DNA of 64,000 nucleotides from Ligula intestinalis (taxonomy: Eukaryota > Platyhelminthes > Cestoda > Diphyllobothriidea > Diphyllobothriidae). Both the position numbers and the translations under genes were made by a program. Below are positions 35,601 to 42,589 of the stretch, piece after piece; the stretch's first letter is position 1, and each line of letters opens with the position of its first letter. Under the pieces are notes generated by a model. It was not told the origin of the DNA and searched no databases. It saw only the letters and a list, made by a program, of their open reading frames with translations. The stretch is from NCBI GenBank assembly GCA_036362985.1, contig JAYGXS010000003.1, forward strand, positions 39,344,321-39,408,320, given 5' to 3'.

Positions 35601-38600
35601 AAGAAAAAAGTCCAAGGACCAAAAAGTTCTACCTGCAAGCATACAAAAGGTGGAGAATATAATTCTGTATTATTAGTCGTTTTTGGACAGTCATACTCGA
35701 TAAGACGAAGACTCCATCACTGAGAGAATGCTTTTATGCGCCTGACGTTTCGACTTCCATCGCGGGTTCTTCACCAGAGACATGGGCAGAAAAAAAGGAG
35801 CAGAAACGGGTGATACATGCATTGTAAATGAAACTGAAAGACCCACGGCCACGGCAAAAAACATCTGGAGTCGTCTATAGGATCTGGTGCAGGTGCGAAC
35901 TGCCGAACACGCAGCAGCGGTACGGTGGCGACGGAATGATGCCAATTCTCGAGTTGCGGCTCATTCGACGAGTGCCGGCCACACATTCAAGTTGAATGAG
36001 GCTGAAATTCTCGCACGAGATGATAATCTTGTGAGCCGAGAATCGCTTGAGTCATGGTTCACGGGCCCCCGGTCTATAAACAGGTGCAACGACCTGCCCA
36101 ATCCATATTCGGTGCTGAGGCTCAATTTAGCCAAAGCAATTGGCCACTTGAGAAACGCACAGGCCACCGCGTCGTCGTACGCCAACACCAGGAAATCCGA
36201 TGGCAAAATAATCATTACGTCCAATTCCACCACGCGTAGTGCAATTTCAGCAGGCCACAGCCCGCATGCTGGTCATCAAGTAATCCACGCACGAGGGGTA
36301 GTTATCGTTAATTGTCGTTATTTGTCATAAGTGTGCAGTAATAACTGTGTCCTATAAATACTCCAACTTTCTGTGTATGTATCGCCCGTTTCTGCTACTA
36401 TTTTCCGCTCATGGCTCTGATGGAGAATCCATGACGGATGTCGAAAAGTCAGGTGAATAAAATGTTGTCCCAGTATCCGAAGATTCTTCTTCTAAGTAAC
36501 CTCCTGGGACTTGCATGTTAGCTTGTATTGGCAGTCATACTCGAATTCCGTGCCAAAGCTGTAAAATAACTATTGATTGTAAGTTTAATGTTTACGCACA
36601 CCTGAATATCTGAAGGCTTTACGGTTGAAACCTTCGGTACATGTTTACATACTCGGCCAACCGTAGGTCGTCCGTTTTGTGAGAAAAGGTGCTGTTTGAT
36701 GGCGACTGTACAGTCTGTCGCAATATATCGAACATTGGATCTGGTCTGGTCTAATATATAAGGCTGTTACTGATCCCAGTTACGCAAGTTAGTAATTTCA
36801 CCGATATCGCCTTCAAAGCCTTGACTGGATGGCATTTTTGTTGGATAGATCACTAGCTATTGAAACCTTGATGAGTTTGATGAAAGGCAGTTTAAGTCTG
36901 CGAAAGGGCAAAATAACCTTACTGTTTTCCGGTTTTAAATCCATCCATTTTCTACAACAATGAAGATGAAATTTTATTATCTATTAACTAACTGACAACT
37001 TCAATGTGTTTTTGTAGTTTTACTGTCTTTTTGAGGTTCGGTTTATTTTTTTCTGCAAAGCAATATTATTGTCATCCCAATTACTAGGACTATCAGTAAG
37101 CAATATTAGATCGCAGATGCACGCTGAGAAAATGTGTTTGGAAATTAGTATCCACTTCTTGTTAATGGCGGAGAAGACGTTGCTTATAAGGCGACAGCAG
37201 CACAGCAGCGCCGTACAATCTTCCACGAACAGAAATGGCACCCAATTCGTGGTCCCATACGCCTTCCCAATTTTGGCTAGTGGCTGAACACATATGCACT
37301 CGAGGGTACTCAAAGGTTGAAATATGATGGTTTAAAATGACGCATTTCATCTGACAGTGTTTCGAGGGCCTTGTCCTTCTTGCTCACAGCAGGCTGTGTA
37401 ACTCACTTTACAAAGTTAATGAGGCGAACAGTGAGTTTGTAATACGAGTAAAAATTAATTTCGCACAAACAAATGAAGGAGGCAAACAGAGAAAGTGATA
37501 AGTAGGGAGCAGCCGTCTATCATAGGAGGGGAGTTCGCAAAGACACTTGAGTAATTTACAGGCAAAGGGATTGTAAGGCAGAAGGGTCGTGTAAAATTAG
37601 ATAAAAGAAGAAAATGGAGAACATAGGGACAATCTTAAAAGATGCATCCCACTAAAAGTCGTTGTCGTAAGTCTGGAGCTAGTGTTACTGAAAAATTTTC
37701 CATCGTTCAATTATATTATGAATTAGACAGATAAATATCGAAACATCCATTCGGAATGTCTTCCTGCGTTCAGACCCCCGTTTGACCCCTTCACACTTTC
37801 TTTCTTCCTCGTTCACACCCGACTTCAACCTTAGCATATTTTGACTCGAAATAAGTAGATGTCTCTCTATTAAGGCAATAAGACTATTCTCTACTGGCCT
37901 GCCCTACGAGCAAACAGTGCTTCCTACCCACGAGCATCTTATTTTGCCTCATATGCAAGGAATTATGCTATTTTATATTTTTCCGTTTCTGGTATTTATG
38001 TGAATTATCGTTGCGGAAGTCCTATGTAGAATCAAAACGACCATTTGGCGAGCATAGGTCTGGTTTAGATAATTCCTGTTCGGGTCTATACTCTTACCTT
38101 GCTATGTGAATAATTTAAATATGTGGACAAGTAAAAAAACAAAGCAGACGTTTGCTCGTTGAGTTGTCTTTTGAATGTAAGTAAAAACTGCGATGTGGCG
38201 AAATAAAAAACGAAAAAAGGGCGCTGAATGTGACCGTACTTTGTTGAATATGCTCTCAGTGCTTACTAGCATGAAACATTGTTTCGAATTTAGTTGCGTG
38301 CAGCACAATGATGGCTTTTCCCAAACTGTTGTCTCAGCCGTTTATGTATACACAAATGGGCGTTGATCCTTACAGCTATAGCTTACACAGAAAGGATCAA
38401 CGCCCATGGAATCTCGGCCGCTATTTTAACTTGCGCTCTCCACAGAGTAGCATGTGATTCAAACCTTGTCATTCTTCAGTGCCGTCATTTAATTGGCCTA
38501 ATGCCCAGAGCCTAGTGCGACTTGTCACATGTTGATGTGAACAAGGAAGTCTATACCTCGGGGTAGCTGAATGCAAACCACTCATACTTGATGAAACACC

Positions 38601-40638
38601 GGACTATTGCTACTAAGTAACGCTGAGATGAATTAAGAGTTTTGTTGCTTCCAAAAGGACGTCATTTTCGACTGTTCCATGGCTTATTCTGGCAAAATTA
38701 GTTTAAGTAGTGCACCTCATATATGTATCCCTAGTTCCAGCATCTTGTCCTACAGAAACGGTAGTTATTACGGGTTTTGGGGGTAGGGAAACAGGATAGG
38801 CAGTGAAAGGAATTTGTAGATGTAAGTGGAAAGTGGAAAAATATAGTTGAATTTCAGAATAAGAAGAAGAAGAAGAAGCGATCACTGGAACAAGAGGTTT
38901 ATTGTCCTGACGTTTCGGATTCCCTCTGTAATCCTTAGTTATAAGTAATAGTATAACAGTGTGAATTCGTTTCCCGCGGCCGCTTCGTGCCGTGGACTAT
39001 ACTAAGCTTACTCCAGAATGGTAAGTTGGACCTCATGTAAGTTGAATTGGACGACCTTCTAACCCCAGTTCCATTTTTTTAGGAATTTCAAGGAAACTGC
39101 ACTTTGATAATCCGATTTTTCCATAACACGTTTAGTGATACTACATATTCGGAAAGTCTACTGATATAAATCAACAACCTTTCTAAATGCAATTAAATAC
39201 ATCTAACAATTATTAAACTATATTCCACTGCCTATCCTAATTCCCCACCCATAAACCCCTGTAACCATTGTTTCCATAGGAGAAATTGCTTAGGTTAGGG
39301 GTGTATCAGGTGCACTACTTAAACTACTGTCACCCCTATCCTTTTGCATTTCTGACCGACAAATCCAAGTAGCTACTGCCAAGCAAAATTAAAAGTATAC
39401 TTAAATAGGCTTAATTTGCGGTTCGCACAGTCATTTTTAATTATTAATCAATGTCCTAAGGAGGATAGGAGCTTGAAGCAAATATTCTTAGGAATGAAAA
39501 TAACTTGTTTATTGGGGAAATTTCCTGCCCAGACTTTACATAATGGTTTGCAAACTTAACGTTCAAGACCTCAACTTATTCGACGAACTACAAGCAACTG
39601 CAGTACTTATGCTTATATGACGTTTGTCTTTTGCACTTATCCTGTGTTAAAATAAGGGATATGACTGAGTACTTAATGTACTTGGGAATGCAGAGTCGAA
39701 GAACGCTAAGCTGACAAAAATAGGGAGATGCAGATTTTCACCTTACGCACTGAATACAATTTGTCAGAGAAAACTCTTTGGATACATGCGCAATTGTGGT
39801 CCACTATTTTTAATGCAAGTTGGTCAGTATATCAAGTTCTCGAGGTATTCTAGAATTGAGTTTCCTCTGGACCTGAGGTTCGGTGGTAAATCCTCTGTCC
39901 CATTTAATGATTTGAGCATATATCAGGGAAAGCAAAGTAATGGTCCATCTTTCTTATTTTAAGAAAAATGTAATAGTGAAAGTTTGAGAAATTTCAACTC
40001 TTACGTTGTTATCCCACTCGGCTTGCCGATAAATGTAGTGTACAAAAAGCCCTAACTATGCGGAGGTGAGGATTTTTCCACCAGCATCATATAAATATCT
40101 CGTTATAATGTGCCAAGGTGAACGTTTTCGCATATACTTGAACAGTTTTGAAATCTGGTGCAATTCAACAGCAATCAACAAACCTTTTAGTGGGCTAGAT
40201 AACCTAATTCGAACCCTTAGAAAGAAAACAAATAAAGAGCGTCAGATTGGGCATAAAAGGAAAACACTTCTTTCAGAGCACTGTAAGGAGTTCTATATAG
40301 ACAGTCTTACCTTGTTTGACGAAGACAAAAGTTGATTGTTCAGCCACAACACTCTTAGAATCGAAGTCTCCACGCACTGTGCATTTATAGGTGCCCATAT
40401 CGGACTTCTGGACATTTCGAAGGTCAAAGGATTTGCCCGTGGCAATTATTTGCGTGTCGTTGAGTGTCCACTGATAGTGCAGTGATGTGGTCTCTGGTCC
40501 GATCGGATCACACAAAAACAGTACATTTTGACCCTCATAAACGATATTATATTTCTCCTGGGCACTGGATAGATTTAACAAGGATAAAACGATGAGCAAC
40601 GCAGAAAAGCGAGAGAGCACCGCGCTGTCACACCACAT
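261..40638 (-). CDS. Perlecan-like basement-membrane proteoglycan core protein, 5' portion (12 exons, partial)
   Basis: Secreted multidomain extracellular-matrix protein. The spliced product reads: signal peptide, seven Ig-like domains (one without cysteines), then at least five LDL-receptor class A domains, continuing off the left edge. Exons: 40311-40638, 30696-30962, 26391-26663, 21623-21904, 20412-20653, 16343-16658, 16028-16247, 14229(or 14225)-14395, 10025-about 10203, 5196-5318, 1685-1795, 261-371. Most junctions are phase 1, as expected for shuffled Ig and LDLa modules. Family knowledge: perlecan (vertebrate HSPG2, nematode UNC-52) combines LDLa and Ig modules, and UNC-52 also starts with Ig. 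The laminin modules that would settle the name lie outside the window. Introns reach 9.3 kb and are full of repeats. The alternative is another LDLa/Ig matrix or receptor protein. The gene is certain; the perlecan name is a good inference. Confidence 0.85.
372..1684 (-). other. Intron 11 of the perlecan-like gene
   Basis: This 1.3-kb intron holds a GC-richer block (about 740-1260) with short overlapping open frames on both strands that resemble nothing I know, and the minisatellite at 1447-1485. The block looks like old repeat material. Confidence 0.6.
1447..1485. repeat. 11-bp minisatellite, about 3.5 units
   Basis: The unit GCTTTTTTGCC repeats about three and a half times in tandem with perfect or near-perfect units. 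Confidence 0.85.
1685..1795 (-). CDS. Perlecan-like exon 11: LDLa domain 4
   Basis: This 111-nt exon, phase 1-1, encodes [22 protein letters not shown] and QDGSDEVTC. The acceptor CTGTCAG follows a pyrimidine-rich tract. The donor is G|GTGAGG after 1685. Confidence 0.87.
2604..2639. repeat. (GA)n microsatellite
   Basis: About 18 uninterrupted GA units. Confidence 0.95.
2963..3125 (+). repeat. tRNA-derived repeat, family 2, with conserved tail
   Basis: The core at about 2963-3030 has an A-box-like GGCTCAATGGTTAGG, a TTT anticodon-like triplet and a degraded B box (GGGTTTGAGCC). The tail with ATGACGGCTAGTGGGCCAGG and ATTCCAGTC recurs at 11845-11925, and part of it at 12820-12845. The acceptor stem does not pair, so a working tRNA-Lys is unlikely. 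Confidence 0.6.
5196..5318 (-). CDS. Perlecan-like exon 10: LDLa domain 3
   Basis: This 123-nt exon, phase 1-1, encodes [13 protein letters not shown] through [10 protein letters not shown]: six cysteines and an intact acidic calcium motif. The acceptor is GCGAAAAG before 5318 and the donor is G|GTAGGT after 5196. Confidence 0.85.
5911..6056 (-). repeat. tRNA-like core bounded by about 30-bp inverted repeats (family 1, copy 2)
   Basis: On the minus strand a tRNA-like core (GCCCCGTAGCTCAACGGTAA as the A-box side, GGATTCGACTCCC as the B box) sits between two arms, 5911-5940 and 6025-6055. The arms are reverse complements except for about six positions (AAAATTGAACCAATTGTG against AAAATCGACCCAAGTGTG). 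The GTGAATT sequence next to the core is part of the arms. Confidence 0.75.
6261..6905 (+). mobile_element. Penelope-like element remnant, locus A (3' end with inverted flank)
   Basis: From 6361 to 6905 the plus strand matches the 3' coding end and tail seen at 35887-36540 (GACCTGCCCAATCCATA, CGGTGCTGAGGC and the tail CTGATGATGGATCTG), with frameshifts. The left flank, 6261-6340, is the same tail type in reverse, with GATCGCTGG and TGACGTTTCGGATTCC. The layout is minus-strand tail, decayed ORF, plus-strand tail. Confidence 0.7.
8775..8900 (+). mobile_element. Penelope-type 3' tail (solo), locus F
   Basis: ATGTCTCTGATGACGAGTCC, ACGTCAGGCG and GATCGAGTCGTCTT match the tails of the Penelope-like loci at 25.2 and 36.4 kb. 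No coding part is attached. Confidence 0.65.
9120..9515. repeat. Dispersed repeat shared with 61135-61470
   Basis: Shared words in the same order include ATTAGCGCCACTACG / ATCAGCGCCACTGCG, TCGCGCGTGAC, TTTTTCGCAGTAAACGCTG / TTTCTCACAGTAGAAAGCTG and CTGATTTCTGATTTGGAAA / TGACTTCTGATTTTGGAAA. No open frame survives in either copy. Confidence 0.6.
10025..10203 (-). CDS. Perlecan-like exon 9: LDLa domain 2
   Basis: LDLa domain with six cysteines: [14 protein letters not shown] and [10 protein letters not shown]. The donor G|GTAAGT after 10025 is strong (phase 1). The 5' border is uncertain. In-frame acceptors exist before 10203 and 10182 (phase 2) and 10184 (phase 0), none in phase 1, so the start must be paired with the alternative donor of exon 8 or with a small unseen exon. 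Confidence 0.75.
11845..11925 (+). repeat. Family 2 repeat tail without tRNA core
   Basis: CTGATGACGGCTAACGAGCC then GACAATTCCAGTCACTTTTG is similar to the tail of the copy at 2963-3125. Confidence 0.55.
12540..12901 (+). repeat. tRNA-like core inside a 73/74-bp inverted repeat (family 2)
   Basis: The left arm, 12540-12612, and right arm, 12828-12901, are reverse complements with about six differences by eye (for example GGATATTACCGACAAAG and TTTATTTGCCGTCGTCAGC in both). The 215-nt spacer contains a tRNA-like core at 12718-12790 with A box TAGCTCAATGGTTAGG and a weaker B box GAGTTCAAAACTC. Confidence 0.8.
12938..13005 (+). repeat. Direct repeat of the 12613-12695 spacer segment
   Basis: GTGAGAGCTCTAATGGCAA and AACAGATCGGTGTACG repeat GCGAGAGTTCAAATAGCAA and AACAGATCAGTGTACG from the spacer. 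This suggests a second, truncated copy of the element joined to the first. Confidence 0.6.
13679..13760 (+). repeat. Dispersed repeat family 3, copy 1
   Basis: It shares the order CACTGGGTTCAGGATGG, GGTAGA and AAGTCTACT with segments at 25552-25630, 29481-29570 and 35100-35185 (CTTGACACNNGANNNAGGTGA, then GGTAGA/GGTAGT, then TCTACT and CTATAAAG). Its origin is unknown. Confidence 0.45.
14229..14395 (-). CDS. Perlecan-like exon 8: end of Ig 7 and LDLa domain 1
   Basis: The acceptor CTTTTAG before 14395 gives a one-base start completing the split Gln codon, then Cys. A complete LDLa domain follows with six cysteines and the calcium signature CEDGSDES. The preferred donor is G|GTAGGT after 14229 (phase 1). 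A second GT (AG|GTGTAC) would end the exon at 14225 in phase 2 and fits exon 9 better. Confidence 0.84.
14396..16027 (-). other. Intron 7 of the perlecan-like gene, built from two direct repeats and an insertion
   Basis: 14585-14830 and 14996-15255 are diverged direct repeats about 411 bp apart (ATTAAGTTG, GAATTTTAA, ATTTTGNC, GTTTGA and the run around TTGAAACTT). The continuation of unit 1 (14858-14970) reappears only at about 15866-15960. About 0.6 kb (about 15262-15855) is therefore inserted in unit 2. Confidence 0.6.
16028..16247 (-). CDS. Perlecan-like exon 7: most of Ig domain 7
   Basis: The acceptor is CCTTGTAG before 16247 (phase 1). The first Ig cysteine is in QIECIS, and the usual Trp is replaced (VVFSSG). 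The frame meets TAG directly after the MTIQ codons. A donor CA|GTAGGT after 16028 removes it and leaves phase 2. Exon 8 then supplies G plus TGT, restoring MTIQC with the second Ig cysteine. Confidence 0.8.
16343..16658 (-). CDS. Perlecan-like exon 6: Ig domain 6
   Basis: The exon starts at FLELRIG after acceptor TTTTGTCAG, phase 0. An in-frame Met at 16709 lies in the intron and is not the start. The Ig core is LQCFVRP, FVWYKDG and VGRYRCAA. The donor is G|GTATGG after 16343, phase 1. Intron 6 (16248-16342) is only 95 nt, by far the shortest intron of the gene. Confidence 0.87.
18940..19000 (-). mobile_element. Decayed Penelope-type tail, locus I
   Basis: GATTTGATCTCTGGAAAGAG, then CCTGACATTTCGGATTC, has the same order as the better copies at 6261-6340 and 38870-38940. 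Confidence 0.5.
19362..19601. repeat. Tandem duplication of a 120-bp unit
   Basis: Units 19362-19481 and 19482-19601 align without gaps with seven substitutions. Each unit contains TTTACAGGTAAAGGTACC. Confidence 0.92.
19852..19861. other. Assembly gap (10 N)
   Basis: A run of ten N. The round size suggests a placeholder, so the true length is unknown. Confidence 0.99.
20412..20653 (-). CDS. Perlecan-like exon 5: Ig domain 5
   Basis: The Ig core is [15 protein letters not shown] and EGDYVCEA. The acceptor is CTCACAG before 20653 (incoming phase 1). The donor is CAC|GTGAGT after 20412, leaving phase 0, which the next exon's phase-0 start matches. Confidence 0.86.
20654..21622 (-). other. Intron 4 of the perlecan-like gene with a retroelement fragment
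   Basis: Plus-strand 20975-21060 (CCAGATCCGATAGACGA, GTTTCTTGCCGTTGCAGTG) matches the reverse complement of 35810-35890, the left flank of Penelope-like locus C. The rest is unremarkable. Confidence 0.55.
21623..21904 (-). CDS. Perlecan-like exon 4: Ig-like domain 4 lacking cysteines
   Basis: The 282-nt exon (phase 1-1) has acceptor CTTTCAG before 21904 and donor A|GTGAGT after 21623. The domain keeps the Ig tryptophan (EYTWIAPDG) and the strand-F pattern (NFGVYAVRV). However, the translated exon has no cysteine at all, so the canonical disulfide is absent. The flanking Ig exons retain theirs. Confidence 0.83.
24985..25110. repeat. Dispersed repeat shared with 31560-31715
   Basis: GCGATCGCATATCG / GTGATCGCACATCG, then GTCGTTC, TGCAAATGACAGTNATTAT, CTCCANGT and CCTGA are in the same order at both sites. 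Both copies are followed by TTTCCTCCCCT. Confidence 0.7.
25210..25370 (+). mobile_element. Penelope-type 3' tail (solo), locus G
   Basis: TATGTCTCTGATTACGAATC, CTTCAGGCGAATAAAAG and CCTGGGACTCGCATGTTCGC are the same as in the tails at 6.8, 8.8 and 36.4 kb. The segment ends at CTTGTATTGG, as do loci A and C. Confidence 0.7.
26391..26663 (-). CDS. Perlecan-like exon 3: Ig domain 3
   Basis: The Ig core is [14 protein letters not shown] and GIYTCVA. The acceptor is CTTAAAG before 26663 and the donor is C|GTAAGT after 26391. The exon is 273 nt, phase 1-1. The frame stays open upstream of the acceptor, but only this splice gives the required phase. Confidence 0.85.
27805..28300. mobile_element. 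Two Penelope-like 3' ends joined head to head, locus B
   Basis: On the minus strand, from about 28135 down to 27805, the sequence reads as the element's 3' coding end (TTAGCCAAAGCAAGTCACCA, AATTCCACCACGCGTGATG) and tail (CTCTGATGAAGAGTCCATG). From about 28132 to 28300 the plus strand carries the same tail (CAGTAATGACTCTGTCC, ATAAATACTG, GGCGAATAAAAGTG). The two copies meet at TTGTCGTTATT. Confidence 0.75.
29796..29941 (-). repeat. tRNA-derived repeat with inverted flanks, family 1, copy 3
   Basis: The minus-strand core has B box GGGTTTGAATCCC and A-box side TAGTTAGCTAGAGCG. The left flank TTGATCCACCTATGAAAAA and right flank TTTACTCACACTTGGATCAA are imperfect reverse complements, as in the copy at 5911-6056. 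Confidence 0.65.
30107..30240 (-). repeat. tRNA-derived repeat, family 1, copy 4
   Basis: The minus-strand B box is GGATTCGAATCCC. The GAGGAAGGCTTTAATACAGC block parallels GGGAAGGCTTTTGTGCAGCC of copy 2. The flanks are more decayed. Confidence 0.6.
30696..30962 (-). CDS. Perlecan-like exon 2: Ig domain 2
   Basis: The Ig fold core is [14 protein letters not shown] and GVYVCNA. The acceptor CTTTCAG lies just before 30962 and the donor G|GTAATC just after 30696. The exon is 267 nt, phase 1 at both ends. It carries several N-glycosylation sequons (NVT, NTS, NGT, NDT). Confidence 0.87.
31874..32667. mobile_element. Non-autonomous TA-target DNA transposon, pogo/Tigger-like ends
   Basis: Terminal inverted repeats CAGTAGTCGCCGGCTAT (left) and its exact reverse complement (right) are flanked by TA on both sides (31872-31873 and 32668-32669). 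The subterminal regions repeat TTAAGCCCA and AATAAGCCCA several times. The 794-bp element has no convincing transposase. Family knowledge: TA duplication and CAGT-type ends are typical of the Tc1/mariner/pogo superfamily. Confidence 0.85.
32998..33971. mobile_element. Foldback element with arms of about 370 bp
   Basis: The left arm (32998 to about 33355) and right arm (about 33595 to 33971) are long imperfect reverse complements. CAGTAGATTCC and GGAATCTACTG form the ends. TTTCACCCGGAATTCTGA, GGCATCCTG, ATATATTTGAAT and ACCCTTTCTTTAAGTA recur in order. The central loop of about 240 bp is unrelated. The flanks are AA and TA. Confidence 0.82.
35690..36540 (+). mobile_element. Penelope-like element 3' end, locus C (GIY-YIG C-terminus plus tail, inverted left flank)
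   Basis: From 35887 the plus strand encodes the C-terminal region typical of Penelope-like elements: [29 protein letters not shown] and SRESLESWF, then CNDLPNPYS. This is the pattern of a His-Gly-His-Phe segment followed by Arg-Glu-Ser that I associate with the GIY-YIG endonuclease end. Stops follow, then the 3' tail to about 36540. The left flank (35690-35885) is the same type of tail on the minus strand. The reverse transcriptase core is absent, so this copy is dead. Confidence 0.75.
38356..38407. repeat. Perfect 16-bp inverted repeat with a 20-nt loop
   Basis: ATGGGCGTTGATCCTT at 38356-38371 is the exact reverse complement of 38392-38407. It would form a strong hairpin on either strand. 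Confidence 0.92.
38691..39334. mobile_element. hAT-like inverted-repeat element, copy 1
   Basis: The left end GGCAAAATTAGTTTAAG continues AGTGCACCT. The right end is its reverse complement, with AGTTTAAGTAGTGCACCT exact in both. The flanking octamers CTTATTCT and CCTATCCT match at six of eight positions. The inside is colinear with copy 2 at 42743-43309, apart from a Penelope-type tail at about 38870-38940. Confidence 0.82.
38870..38940 (-). mobile_element. Penelope-type tail inserted in hAT-like copy 1, locus H
   Basis: (AGA)n, then GCGATCACTGGAACAAGAGG, then TGACGTTTCGGATTCC; these motifs are absent from copy 2. On the minus strand it reads GGATT, a loop, AATCC, then GAAACGTCAGG. Confidence 0.7.
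40311..40638 (-). CDS. Perlecan-like exon 1: signal peptide and Ig domain 1
   Basis: I chose the Met at 40638-40636 because it directly precedes a hydrophobic signal peptide ([20 protein letters not shown]) with a likely cut after SSA. An upstream in-frame Met at 40704 would add 22 polar residues and spoil the signal. The Ig domain shows Cys in LFLCDP, Trp in YQWTL and the MGTYKC end motif. The donor is G|GTAAGA after 40311, phase 1. Exon 2 supplies CT to make an Ala codon. Confidence 0.88.
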
Positions 40639-41418
40639 CCCTAAGTCTGAGCGGTGGTGCTGAACGTCGAGTAAACAGCCTTTACCAGGCGATGGTCCGA
40701 CCACTTCTCAGTGGTCAGCCGGATGCCAACGGCGTCTGACTGGACGATAATTGGCCGGATGAAGGCTGCACAGCACGGAAGTGTGTGTATACACACAAGT
40801 TTCGGGGCGCGACCTTTTTTTCGGCCCTTGAACCATCATGCAGTTCCTTATTTCAAGGAACGAAAATGAACCGGTCAACAACGCCTTTGGACTATCTCAC
40901 TTTATAATTGTGCTATCACCATTAAAAACACTGTCACATAAATGTCTTTGACTTAGGGTTTTGGGTTGTGTTTTACGCTTATGCTGAGCCTTGACAACAC
41001 AGAAGACAGATCTTACCTTATTAAAACTCGACTGTAAAAATCTGTTAGATTTAGATTTATGGTATATTTTTTCTATATTAAGATACAACACTCCTGATAT
41101 GCAATATTCAATGTACAAATCAGGAGGCTTTCTTTGGCCTGCAAAGAAGGCTGACCAAAGAGGGCATTCAAAATCACTTCCTATCAAAAATACTGGGGTA
41201 AATAGTTTCTGTAAAAGGGGTCTTATTTATTTGTATTCTAAATCAGTAAGTACGAATTTTATAACAAAATAATTCCAAAAATTAGAAAATTTGTAAGATT
41301 TCGTGGTGCGGATATTCCCTACGCAAATGTAACACTAAGTGGTTGCATTTAGTTCGAATAATATATTGACATTTAGCTTCTTTTAATTGCACGAAAAAAT
41401 CTGACGGACTTAACAAAT

Positions 41419-41616
41419 TTAATCAGCAAGTAATCGTTTCCTAAAAGTTGCTTTTCTGTCGTCAAATAAGTCAAAATACCATACCAGTTGATTTCTTTTC
41501 GGACAAGCAAATACGGATGTAGACGTTTTCTTTCTCTTCTCTGCCTGCAAGTACGACGAGATAGGACTCTTAGCATCAGTAAATGCATTAAGGTCTTCGT
41601 CATTAATAAACTTCGC
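41419..41616 (-). CDS. Candidate terminal exon of an unrecognised gene
   Basis: After a GATAAGCAG acceptor, the minus strand reads AKFINDEDLNAFTDAKSPIS, SSYLQAEKRKK, VFACPKRNQLVWYFDDR, then RKRLLAD and stop at 41419-41421. The composition is protein-like, in a frame opened by a stop only about 25 nt before the acceptor. I recognise no family. The 66-codon length could still be chance. Confidence 0.25.
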   Translation of the reverse strand, partial: AKFINDEDLNAFTDAKSPISSYLQAEKRKKTSTSVFACPKRNQLVWYFDLFDDRKATFRKRLLAD

Positions 41617-42109
41617 CTGCTTATCAACGAGTGATCACTTGAAATGGCCTCAAACGAATTTGCTCATAGCCGCATTTTACTTTAAGCTTGTGGTTGTTGA
41701 CAGATCTCGTGGACAATAGACAAACTGTACGATAAAGCATTTTTATTGTCTTCGTAGCATTCTCATCCAGTAGATCGAAAACGTTTAAGTTGCATACACC
41801 CACTAAATTGAACCACTTCACTTATAATTGGAAGATCCTACCATGTAGATTTACTTTACTTTACAGCAGCCGGTTTCTCAGAACCAACACCAACATGTAC
41901 CCTCACCTCAATGAACCCTGACCCAGCCACTCAGAACTCAACTGAGCCGCCATCCACCCTCCCTCCTCCGGCACGGAATGTTGCAATTGTTCCGTCCCCG
42001 CCTGCCCGCCTGCCCGCCCGCTCACAAACAAGCCATTACTTACCCCCTCACAAGCCAGTGGTCCACCTGTCACGTCCGACCAAACTGTTAAGTGTGACAT
42101 TCTTTTATT

Positions 42110-42150
42110 TGGTCTGACGACGGGTTGGTGTCACCAGCTCGAAAATTCAC
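42110..42150 (+). other. Hammerhead-ribozyme-like core
   Basis: It reads CTGACGA, C, then a 7-bp helix GGGTTGG/CCAGCTC (two G-U pairs) closed by TGTCA, then GAAAATTC. Both conserved core boxes (CUGANGA and GAAA) are intact and a UUC cleavage triplet follows. Helix I is weak (about 2 bp). Confidence 0.4.
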
Positions 42151-42589
42151 ATGTGCAACTTGATTTGTCTGAATAACCTCTTCCTTTTTTCGCCAACACA
42201 CGTGTGCCGGCATTTCGTTCTTACTAAAATAGCCACAGCACACTTAATGTGAAATCAACGAGTATGATAACTGGACTGAATAAAGGAACCGTCTACTTGC
42301 ACAAGATGCATGCAAACCTGCTAGAAAATATGAGCCATCAGTCTTGCGTACAAACGACTTTCCAAGGAAAAATCAGTTTTATAAAACCCAGCTTCTCTTT
42401 TACCCAAAATAATCAGACAGTGAGACTATGAGATTGCGCACAAATTCAAAGATTTCCTGAAATGCATGGCAAACGGAAGTGAATTTGGGAGGTGTTAAAC
42501 AACTGTATGCTATCTAGTGGGTTTTCAAGCATGAAATATGTAGAAACAAAACAGAGTTTAGTACTGTTTTATTAATACGAAGGAAAGTT

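Larger units (their letters stand above)
30963..40310 (-). other. Intron 1 of the perlecan-like gene (9.3 kb)
   Basis: The largest intron. It holds a repeat shared with 24985-25110 (31560-31715), a TA-flanked inverted-repeat element (31874-32667), a foldback element (32998-33971), a family 3 repeat (35100-35185), Penelope-like locus C (35690-36540), a hairpin (38356-38407) and an inverted-repeat element (38691-39334). I see nothing in 33980-35090, 36545-38350 or 39340-40310. Confidence 0.6.
40705..42589. other. Region upstream of the perlecan-like gene
   Basis: It contains a 16-bp palindrome (40782-40797, TGTGTGTATACACACA) about 145 bp upstream of the chosen start. Beyond that are a weak candidate exon (41419-41616, minus) and a C-rich segment at 41880-42160 ending in a hammerhead-like core. 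No promoter elements are recognised. Confidence 0.5.

Noticed and set aside
40782..40797. 16-bp palindrome TGTGTGTATACACACA upstream of the perlecan-like start as an operator
   Set aside because: A (TG)n/(CA)n type palindrome is likely microsatellite chance; no evidence of regulatory use.
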